A DNA stretch of 64,000 nt from Apus apus (lineage: Eukaryota > Chordata > Aves > Apodiformes > Apodidae), in the NCBI RefSeq assembly GCF_020740795.1, contig NC_067282.1, positions 149,158,858 through 149,222,857 of the forward strand, in the 5' to 3' direction. Positions within the stretch are counted from its first letter, which is position 1. Each line of letters starts with the position of its first letter. The notes under the pieces were generated by a model. It was not told the DNA's origin. It did no database searches and was given only the letters and a program-made list of their open reading frames with translations. This document shows positions 23,134 to 34,200 of the stretch, in pieces. The translations under genes and the position numbers were made by a program.

Positions 23134-26100
23134 GTGAGTGACCGAGGGGCAGGGCTGCCCCCCGAGCCGTCCCGTCCCATGGCGGAACCGCGCAGCACAC
23201 GCCTGGGTGTCCGGGCACACAGGCAGGCGAGGAGCTGCGGGGTGAGTCCGGGTCAGAGCCGGCCCGGGGGCTGTCGCCGTCCCAGGCGGCGGGGGTAGCC
23301 AGGAGATGGCGAGCTGGCGCTCTGCTCTGCTCTGCCGCCCCGGGGGGGGTCCCGCTGCGGCAGGTGGGTCTCGCAGCCCCCGCTCCGGGTCTGCGCTGCG
23401 CCCCTCGCCTCGCGTCTCCAGGGCTGGCTCCGTCCCTCGGCGCCCGCCGTCCGCTGGGGCGAGCCGTCCCGGCGGGGGCGGCCTCGGGGGTTTCTGCCCT
23501 CTCCCCCCGGTCCTCCTGCCGCCCCGCTCCAGCAGCGCAGAGCAGGGGCGCTGCGGCTCGCTTCCCGGGACGTCGGGGGTCGGGACACTTGGAGGTGGGC
23601 AGCCGGGCTGGCTTTCCCTGGGGCTGGCGGAGAGGGGTTTCCCTCTTTTCCTCCTCCCTTCCGCCCCCCCCCCCCCCACCCCCGCGGGCCTGTCCTTGGA
23701 AACGTTGTTTGTTTTGGTCGGTGCGTGCCAAACTCCTGTCTCTGGTAACTGTTAAAAACATGGGGCCGGGGGAGGAGACAGGCCCCGAAACCGACGGAGG
23801 AAGAGGAGGAGCTGCCGGCGGCGGGCGTGCCGCCCCCCCGCGCCCCGCTGAGGGGAGCGGGAAGGACGTCCCGGCCTCCCGGGGGATGCGGCTGCTCCTC
23901 ACGGCCCGGGGATGGGTGAGGGCAGCCCCCCCCTGGCTGTCCCCTGGGGACACGCTCCCCTCCCGCTCCCAGGGGTTCTGAAGCCTTCGGCGAGGGAAGC
24001 CTGGGGGTGAAGGGAAGAGCTGCGGAACTGGAACGCTGCGGGAGGGAAGCGTCGGCTATGAGCTGTCAAATATGAAGCCTGAGGAAACTCGACAAAGGCT
24101 CTTTTCTGCTCCTGTGCCCCGAGTGCTGGCGGAGGTAGAGTCAGGGAAAGGGAAACGAGAGCCCGAGCGAGATTCAGTCGGTGCCAGCCTGAAGATAGCG
24201 CAGGCACAAGCCTAGCAGAATAAACAAAGTTAAGACATTCATAGTAGTAAAACTGGACGGAGTGCTTTAAAAGGGAGCATGGATGGAGGGTCTCATTTGA
24301 ACAAAGCAGGGTTTGGAATAACTTTTCTTGAAGATGGTATCTGAATTAAAAAAAGCACCTTAGAAACTTTTTTTTTTTTTTTCCCCTCCAGGCACTTTAT
24401 TAAGTAACTTCTAAAGGAAGCCTTCAGGAATAAAAAGGGTGTCTGTGTTCTTTAAAAGAAATCTGATCTTGCAATCTTGATCAGTTCTAAGTGAAGGGCT
24501 GAATTGAGTGATGTGACCATGTAACACTGTAGATGCCTAAAGGCATCTCACTCTTTTATTCATTGCATCTTTACTAAAAAGAATAATCAAAAACTGTCTA
24601 AAGAGCACTGTAAACCATGATAATTTAGTTTATTCTTTGTTCAATTCACTGGAAACTTGGGTTTTGTACCTCTAGAATATATTTTTAACTTGGCTTCCCA
24701 TTTAGTTTATCCTTAAACTGCAAAATACTAATCAAAAGAAAGCAAACAGTGCATTGAAGCCTCTCTGTGAAGGTATCCAGCCTAATATAAAAGTAAACAT
24801 CAGTTGTTTTTAGTGCAGGAAGAGCAAAGCAGGCAGGTTGCAACACAGGCAGACCCATTAGTAGAATAGGTAGGTCTTTAAGCTGTGTATTGGAACAACA
24901 ACCTAATATTTAATGCCTAATGAACAACTCAAATAAGATGATCTTGCTGTCTATTCAAGACAACAAGTTACAAACAGATCCTGGAAGTCTAAAAGGCTTT
25001 CTGAAACATTTTTACCTGGGATGTATATTAATCTAACCTTAAATTGAAAGGGGCCAAGTTCACATGTAATTCTATGAGAATCTCTGTGCTGTCTACCAAT
25101 GCATAAGGAAAGGTAGCTCTTCCAGTGTATGCTGTAAAGAGAAGACTAAGTAACTTGGTTGTCCATTGTTGTAACTAATTAGAAAAGCCTTTTTTTTTTG
25201 TTTGTGCTTCCCTTTGATCTGCTCAATGAATGTACTTTTCTCTTAGCGTTTTAGCTGTTGGACAGCATATTTAAAAACTAGAGATGCCATGTCCAGATTC
25301 TCCTTGTATGTTTACTTTTATGTGCTCACTGCCTTGTGTATCTTTTAAACTTAGAGCTTAGCAATAATGTTCTGAATCTGCAGAATACATCCATTCTTCC
25401 TTACCATTCCAATTAAGGCATCCTACTAGGAAATACATTTACTGTGGCAAAGATGGCAGTCTGTTTCAGTGTGTCATGTCCTGTTGCACTGTTGACACTT
25501 CATATTTAAATTAAGCCTTCTGAAGCACTCTTGACAACTCTGCTATCTGTATGTGTGCATGTACTGTAGAAACAGGTATGGTCTCAGTACCTTGAAATAT
25601 GTCATGGGCCTCTTTGAAATGCAAGAATTTGTTGCTGAAAGATCCTTTGCTTGGATTAGGATATGAAGACTTGTATATAATTTTAATTTCTACCTTAATG
25701 TTTCGGTTGTCTTGGGAATTAAGATTGGAGTGGAAAATAGCAATGCTGACTTGCCCCATGGCTGGTCTAATACTTCATCAGGAGCACCTCGTAAAATTGA
25801 ATATTTTTAAATGTATTTATTGTAATTCTTATACTGACAGCTAAGAGGAAGTTATTGAAATTATGATGTGTAAATTGTGTGAGAATTTTGACATTTTAAT
25901 GGTAATTTAATTTCTTCTGTGTTCTTAAAACCTAGACTTCAGCAGTAACACCATCTTGAACTGCTTATACTAGGCAAGTAATTTAATGACTGTTTGGGCC
26001 AGTACACTGCTAACAACGTTAACCAGATCTTTTGATGGACCACGTGCAACAGTAACCCAACATTAGCCTTTTGGAGGTTAGTTATTTATATATGTAAAAG

Positions 26101-28032
26101 GTTTATTATAAACTATTAAAGCTTGGAAATACAATGTTCTGATGCTGATCCAGAAACAACAGTGGGAGGCTAATATAAGCTTTGCAGGCTCTGTAGGGTT
26201 ACTATATTTAAGTGAGCTATTCCACGTCAAGAACCTGGAGTGCATTCTACAGTTAGGTTACTTGTCACAACTAGTTTCTAGTCAGCAATAGCTTTGAGAT
26301 ATGTAATACAAAACTTAATCAAATAAATAGTTTTAGTCTCTTGTGTAACATTTAACTAGTGACTAATTCTGAATTGTAACTTAAACAAATACAATGGCCA
26401 AGTAAAAAATAACTTAGCCTTTTGGTTTTCTAGCTTCTATTGCAGCTCTCAGTCTTATTTAGTCAATACTGTTTTAAGTATCTACTTGTTTTCAGTTGCT
26501 TGTTAGAAATTATAAAATTGCTGTTCTAGTAAGAGTTACAATGTTAAGGATTACAGCTAATGCTGGAAGTCTTGAACCTGTGACCTGATCCTGATCAAAA
26601 GTCTTCTCCAGTAAGGTAATAAACTGTCAGCTGTGTTCTTGCTGATGTGATTAATTCTTTTCACAAAAAAACCCATAAAGCATCGCATACAAAAGGCACT
26701 TAAATGCATTCTCTTTCCTCTTGGGAGAGGAGAAGTAAACATACGGTTAACAAATGTTAATTATCCCAATTAACAGGGGAGTACTCATCAGTGTAATACC
26801 TCATCAAGTTACAAAGGCCTGTTCAGGATGAGCTGGTACCCAAAAAATAAAATTCTCTAAGCTGTAACTAGATGCCAGCATTAAGAAATCTTCATTCTTA
26901 CTCTGTTTTGTCTATGTCTTGACCCCACAACATATTGATTCACATAAGTACATACAAAGATCATACTTTTGCTGACAAAAGTGGATTTTTCTAAGTTCCA
27001 ACAGTCGCAAAGTGTTATTCCTTGCCTGCTGAAGTTGATGCAATTTAATAAGTGTAGTAATATTACTTAAACTTGCTGACTGAAAGCATTGTTGGCTATG
27101 TCTCTTCATAAAGTCTACTACAGAGTCCTTCATGGCCATAATCAAAGTTGGACAGCTGCTTTTGGTATCTGGGCCAAATTCCTTTGGTAGTAATTATGGC
27201 TGACTTCCAATTTCTCATTTTAATATGATTATGAACATATTTTTCACTTCCTGTCATACAGCTATTAATCATCTCTATCGTGCTGTGCAGCTGTCCAAAT
27301 TTTCTGCAGTTGCAGATTATCTGCCTGGGAGGCAGTTTCTTTATGTAGACAGAAGCACTGTGAAGCATGACACTTCTCTGTGTTGGCTGTCATGTATGCT
27401 GAATGTAATGTTAGAGGCTCAGAGTTACCACCTGACTTAAAACGGAGAACCCATCCACTGTGACCCTTACGAGGAGTATTTTTTGGATCTATGTCATTGT
27501 TAATCTGATTCTGAGCGAAGACCCATCTAAAGCAGCGGGCCAGGCTTGCAGCTACACCCTTTCAAGAAGTGCAGTATTCTGAATTACTGGCCTGTTCTCC
27601 AGCAACTTTTATTGCTTCAGAGCTGTTACACACAGTGCAGTGTGTTTGTGGAAGGGAAGTAATTGCTAAATATCACTTGTTGGTGAAATCAGGTGGGGGA
27701 TGGTATCATCACCAGATGCCTTTATGGATGTTGAGAGCTTCCAAAATTCTGACAAAAAGCCATTTCAGGGGCTACTATTTTAAACATAACCAATTTAAAG
27801 ACTGTCTCTAGCATAATTGTGAAGGTATGAAACAGCAGAAGGTACAAAACTTTCTTGCTGAACAGGTGTGGTTTGTTAGTAACTGATTCCCCGTGTCAAG
27901 CCAGACCTGTTCTCTAACACCTTCTTTAGAAAGGTAACTACTTGTTCTTCATTCCACAATATAATGATCAGTATCCAACTTCTGAGGAACAAAGTGAGTG
28001 CTGGTTTTACGGAAGAGTATTTGTCTTTCTAG
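23134..28032 (+). other. TCP11L2: TCP11L2 intron 1 (inferred)
   Basis: About 4.9 kb between the inferred first exon and the first coding exon. The first 900 bp is CpG island and the rest is AT-rich, unique-looking DNA with no repeat I recognise. The acceptor before the coding exon is most likely TTTGTCTTTCTAG, ending at 28032; other AGs at 28048 and 28057 are possible. Confidence 0.5.
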
Positions 28033-28066
28033 GTCTTGCTTGCTGTAGCAGCTGCAGTGAATCAGA

Positions 28067-28202
28067 ATGCCTCTCAATGATGACCCGAACAGCGATTCAG
28101 ATTCCTCGCGCCTCTCTGAAAGCACAGCTTCTTCCAGTGACTCTGAGTGTTCAAGGCAGAGCTTTAACAGCGATTCTTCAAGCAAACCCAGTTCCCCAGC
28201 GT
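28067..28202 (+). CDS. TCP11L2: TCP11L2 coding exon 1
   Basis: Residues 1-45 plus one base ([19 protein letters not shown]... to KPSSPA). The donor is GCGT|GTAAGC. The Ser-rich tail is about seven residues shorter than human. Confidence 0.93.
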
Positions 28203-31200
28203 GTAAGCCTATTTCAACCATACCTGTGTTGTGCATAGACAGATAAGGCTAACTTATCTCGTTTCTCTTTGCTGTTGTGGGTAGAACCTGGGATTCTGAA
28301 TCTCTGTTTAAGAGTATTAAGAGAGAGGCATGGCTTTCTCTCTGCTGTGAAGCAGCGCATCTCCTTGTGTTTGGAACACCACCAGCAGCTGTATCCGTGG
28401 GGGTCTCCCTCTGCACTTCTTCCCTTCAGAAAGTGTAAGAAAAGTGTGCCACCATGGACATCCTAATCCTGACATTGGTACTCTCTCCTACTCAAGCAGA
28501 TACAGCTTTGTGCAAAGAGTGGGTTTCTTCTGTTTGCTCCAGGTATATAGAAAATAAATCTGTAATTCACAGATTTAGAATATTACATGAAGTTACATCA
28601 AACTAATATTGAATTCACATTTATTTTCTTCCATTCATACTAGGATCAAACAGGAAACTCACATTTGCACAAGGAATGTATTTTGAATGATGATAAATAA
28701 AACCTTGGTTAAGGTGTGCTTCATGTTCATGTCTGTATGCATTCTTAGACCATGCATACTTTTCAGCATCTATGTAAGTGAAGTTTTGCATTAAAACAAG
28801 ATTGTTAGTGGAGCTACAATTGGCTACTGCTCTTTTGCTTTCTTTATTACTTATCTTCAAAGGTTAATTCCAAATACTGAATGAAATGACAGAGTTTGGG
28901 GGTTTAGAAACTTTGGGAATTTACTCTCCCAATTTAGAGTTTGTTACATAGTTAATACTGTTTTTGTAAAAAGGGAGTGTAACTTATCATGCATCTGCTT
29001 TGGAGTATAAGTGGGTGTGGGGGTCTCAAGTGTGTAACTTCAGAACCTTCTCTACATGCAATAAAGTCACAATATAGCCATTGTGTGATCAGAATTACAA
29101 TGGACATCTGATAGGTTATTCTTCATGCTTTTGATCTGGTGGATTTTACAGAACAGTCGATGGGAAACCTGTGGAAGGCAAGATCCTATTTTAAAGGAAA
29201 AAATACCTTAATTAAGATGCAGAAACATGAAATTGCTCTTAAAAATGTTATGAGCCTTATGTGGTGTTACCCCCCCACACACACACACTCCCCTCCCCCC
29301 CCCCACCCTGATAAGCTGGGAGTTTCCTGAGTTAGTGTTTTAAGAAGATATAAAGACCTGGTAATCCTGGGTTGTTTCTTCTAGAGTACTAGTTGTCCAA
29401 TTAGCGAGCAATCAAATTTATAAATGTAAATATTTTAAATTGCACTTATCAACTATAGATATTTGGCTTGAATTGATGTGGTTTGTTCCAGCAGCAAGCC
29501 CTCCCAAGATGATTACGTTTGATGAACTGATGGCAGCTGCAAGAAACTTGTCAAACTTGACTCTAGTTCATGAAATTGCTGTAAATGCAAACTTTTGCAT
29601 AAAAAATGAAGACTTCCCAGAGAACAGGTAAGAGCCTGAATTTTGCAAAAAGCAGCACTGAGGTGAGAAACGAATGGAGCACCAAATTAAAGCAGGGTAG
29701 GATGACGAATACAAATTCAATAAGGAGAAAGGAAAGGTACAAGCTCTTCAGCTACATTTGAACTGCCAGCACCACTTTATAAAACACAGGTGTTTTAAGA
29801 AAGAATTGTCAGCCTAGAATCTCACACCCTGAGAACTGATGAGCCACAGCCCAAGAAAAATACAGTAGCAGGGCCCAATAGCTGGTGAGATGTGTTTCCC
29901 AGCAAATTATTTGGGCTAATCTAACAGACTTTGAGGGTGAAAGGTAGTTGGCAACTGTCTGTCTTGTATCTAATTGACTTATCCCACAGCTTTGCAGGCA
30001 GAGTGAAACGAATTGCACACAAGGCATTTTGGGATCTTTTGGAATCAGAACTGAATGAAGATCCTCCAGAATATGAACATGCTATCAAGCTCTTTGAGGA
30101 AATCAAGGAGGTAATGTTCCTCCTCACAGTGTTGTTTTGTCAGCTTAGATTTGAGAGTCTCTTACTTCACTGAAGGGTCTGCTAACACAGTCAAGCCTTC
30201 AAGTTCTTTCTTTTAAGATGAAACCCTGATTATTCAGAACTGCAGATAGGTGTCTCTTTATAGTATGTTTAGATTAACCATGAGTGTCACCACAAATGCA
30301 CAGTGGTGTGTCCACTCAGCTTTCATTGCATGAAGGTCAGTTGCAAGTCAGCTTTTTTTCAAGGCTTCCTACCTCTACTTCCCTCTTTCCAGCAACAAAC
30401 TGTGAGCTTAAGGTGTGATCTGGAGTATAAATGTGGCTGCACCTGCCCAAATAGACTTCATTGTTTATGATCATTGCACAAGGGAGCATGCAAACCTTAA
30501 TCCTGGCACAATACTAAGTTTTTCAAAATTTTAAGTTAGTAAATATTTGTTTTACTGGAGAGCCTCTCAGTCTCATTGTTGACATGTGTTCTGGTTTACT
30601 GGCTTTGAGCATTTTTGCAGAACTGTACTGTGATCATTTTAATAGTCCTTTTTTCCTGCTACCCTAGATAATGCTTAGTTTTAACATGTCCTGTTGGTCA
30701 GCTAAATACGCTTGACATTAGTACTAAAGTCTTACTTCAGGGTTGTTACTAAGTTACTTGATTTTTATTGATAAGGTTTTCTTTTTTTTTTTCCCTGCTA
30801 CTTTAGATTCTTCTTTCTTTCCTGACTCCTGGAGCAAACAGGATTCAAAATCAAATCTGTGAAGTTCTAGATACAGATCTTATAAGGCAGCAGGCAGAAC
30901 ATAATGCTGTTGATATTCACGGGCTAGCTAACTATATCATCAACACTATGGGGAAGTTATGTGCTCCAATAAGAGACAACGATATAAAACAGTTAAAAGC
31001 AACTGACAATATCGTAGAACTACTGAGGTTGGTATTTGGGTGGTTTGTTTGTTTTGGAGAAAAAACCTTTTCTGAAAGAGTACTGGGCAGTGGAAGCGGG
31101 GGATGAAGTTGTAAAAAGTCTTAAATTGTGTCAATTTACACATTAACTTACGTTTATACGGAAGTATTAAAGGGGAGGAGCTGACACACTGATGGGAATA

Positions 31201-34200
31201 TTACGTGTATCTTACTTTGTAATGAAATTGGTAGAATGCCTAGATCGGACTTGCTCTGAATATCTAAGCTACTGAACAACAACAAAGAAAAGCACTCCTG
31301 CAATAATCTGTGTTTTGGAGACTGCTTTTTCAATCTTATTCATGCTTGCAAAATTTAAGTAGCACACTTGTACTGTTCCTTGAGCTGTTTATTGCATGCT
31401 TCCTCTAGCAGGCCAAACTTTGGATTGAAAATTTCTTTAGTAAAGCACTTGCAGAAAAGGGCAGAAACCAGTTTACTGTTTTTAAGTACACTGGAATATT
31501 AAGAGTAAGTGGTAGTTGTTGTTTTACTGTTTTATTGCAGCTTGGATCGTATACAGGGACCAAAGCAACTGGGTCAGAAGGAGTGTTTCTCTTGGTGCTA
31601 TTAGAATGACAAAAAATGTACAGAAGTACATCACTGAAATGTACAAATTCATACAGTTCTTGAAAATGCTTCTTTCTGTTACAGGGTTTTAAGATTTAGT
31701 GATGATACATACTTGTTCTGTTCTTTATAACTTACACTAAGCCTTATGCACAATACTTCAAGTATTCTGGAAGACAGGTAACATATCTGTTACACCAAAA
31801 TGCCAATGAAGGAGTTTACTTTCCCCAGAATTGAAATTGGCACTAATTTAAGTGTACCTCATGTGTGACAATTTGAATAGATTTTAACCAGCAAACTTTA
31901 AACTTCTCCTTTCAAGGCAAATATTCCGTGTTTTGGACCTGATGAAAATGGATATGGCTAATTACACAATTCAAAGCCTTAGGCCGTACCTTCAGCATAA
32001 TTTGGTGGACTATGAAAGAGCAAAATTCCAGGAAATTCTTGAAGAAAAACCAAGTAGGTATCATGCAATATTTAAATTTCTTGTCTGAATCTAAATAATG
32101 CAAAAATTCTTTCACAAGCAAGCTGCTAATGGGCAATTGCCTAACTTGCTGTAAAGTTATTTATCTGTAATCTGGGGTGCTTTCAGACAAATGTGTATTT
32201 GCTAAATTGGTTGGTATCTGAAAAACAAACAAACAATGGCTCTTACTGTCTGGAGGCTGAAGCCCTACATACTGAAATATGAGATTTTATCTCTTTTGTA
32301 GGCAGCAAGTCTGTTGTTAGTGTGAAGTAAACATGTAAAACCAGTTAGTTTCTGAAAGTTTGAAGGGACAGGATCATTTTTTAATAAATAAAAAGCAGGT
32401 TCTGAGTAAAACTTCTTAGGTATTGCAAAGTCAACTCAATCAACTATTACAGGTTTTGTGTAGTATGGCTAAACTGTATTCAAGAAATACTTGCCAGGAG
32501 CCAGGGACTTTTAAAATGGGAACCCTGAGCCACTGATATGGCCTGTGGTGAACCCCCAACATATGGAAATGGCACTCCTGTGGAAAATCCAGAGGAGGGC
32601 CACGAAGATGATCCTACAAAGACAGGCTGAGAGATTTGGAGTTGTTCCGCCTGGAGAAGAGAAAGCTCTGGGGAGACTGCACAGTGGCCTTCTAGTACTT
32701 GAAGAGGGCCTACAGAAAAGCTGGGGAGGGACTTTTTACCACAGCTTGTAGTGAGAAGACAAGGGGTAATGGATTAAAATTGGAAGAGGGGAGATGTAGA
32801 TTAGACATTAGAAGAAATTCTTCAGTGTGAGGGTGGTGAGACACTGGTACAGGTTGCCCAGGGACATCGTGGCTGCCCCCTCCCTGGAAGTTTTCAAGGG
32901 CAGGCTGGATTCGATGGGGCTCTGAGCAGCCTGGTCTAGTAGGAGGTGTCCCTGCCCATGCAGGGGGTTTGGAACTATATCATTAAGGTCCCTTCCAACT
33001 CAAACCATTCTGTGATATGATACACTCAGACTGAGAAACAACTCCATGAATATCTACTTTTGAGTCCCATGCCATTCCTGAAAAAGGGAAGAAAATACTT
33101 TGGGAACCTGAACTTTGATGCTTTCTTTTTACCCCAAAGTCTTAAATGAAGTCTAATAATTTGTTGTTGGGTTTATAGAAGCTAGCTACAATATTAAGGT
33201 GACCCACAGAAGATAATCAGTGGAAAAAAATAAGGAAGATAATTTGTATGAAGACCCAGCTGTCTGCTATATTTTGGTCTTCAGAAGGTCATTACTCTTG
33301 TTTATGTATACAGTTCTTTTCCTAGAGCTACTACTTGTCTTGATACACAGTAAGTCTGTGGTGATTTGCTATGCTTAGGTGCCCTGGATCTCACAACAGA
33401 ATGGATAAAGGAATCAATAGAAGATGAACTGTCATCTATTTCTGATGAATCTTCTTCATCTCCTGGTGCTGATAGTAGTTCTAAACCAATTATTAGTCCT
33501 ACACTGGTGCTAAATAATGGCTACTTGAGACTGTTACAATGGGATTATTGCAAAACGTTTCCAGAGGTAAGAAGTGTTTCAATGTCTTCAGATTGCTAGC
33601 TATATGAAAAAATTGGTGGTGTATTATAATCCTGCTATTGATGACAAAAGGGGAAGTATTCTCTTGCACTTTGTATATTTCTAAGTAGTGAATTTGGAGG
33701 GTATATGCTAGTCTAGCTTCTGAATTATGAGATGGACAAGTCAACATGGAGAAACTAAGTTTAAAGGTGGTTTTTCCTCTATCCAGTCATAGCTCACCAG
33801 CTCCACCCTAAGAGCGGTCTTGGCCATGATCAAAGGCTGAGCCTTGTGCTGCGAGCACTTGGTTTTCTCTATCTTTGAGAGAACTGACTATAGCATCCTG
33901 TTTTTTTTAACAACAACAGGAATTGGTGGGATCATTCCTGCTTTAGAACAGCATTGGTAAAAACTTGAAGCCCTCTAAAATAGTCACCATTTGTCAGTGC
34001 ATTTAAATTATTGATTCAAGAATTGGTGTTTTCCCTCCAATTCTTATTTGCCTCTGTAACTTTCTGTAAAGCCAGTTTGAAACTGGCCATGGGTCAGGGC
34101 TAAAATTAGCATCTGCAGTGAGCTCCTTACCTATACTTAGGGTGGCCTGGCAGAGAATTTGCTAAATACGTAGTGCTCTGTCAGTGGACAGAAGGAAAGC

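Larger units (their letters stand above)
22440..24060. promoter_or_regulatory. CpG island and promoter region of TCP11L2
   Basis: About 1.6 kb of CpG-dense DNA lying 4 kb before the first coding exon of TCP11L2, where a non-coding first exon is expected. It contains two strong GTGAGT donor sites (23134 and 23242), a CATAAAT box and a YY1-like motif. The long frames on both strands across it are compositional. Confidence 0.7.

Noticed and set aside
22454-23981. Open frames up to 305 codons in the TCP11L2 CpG island
   Set aside because: Same compositional effect. The Pro/Arg/Gly-rich translations have no domain and overlap on both strands.
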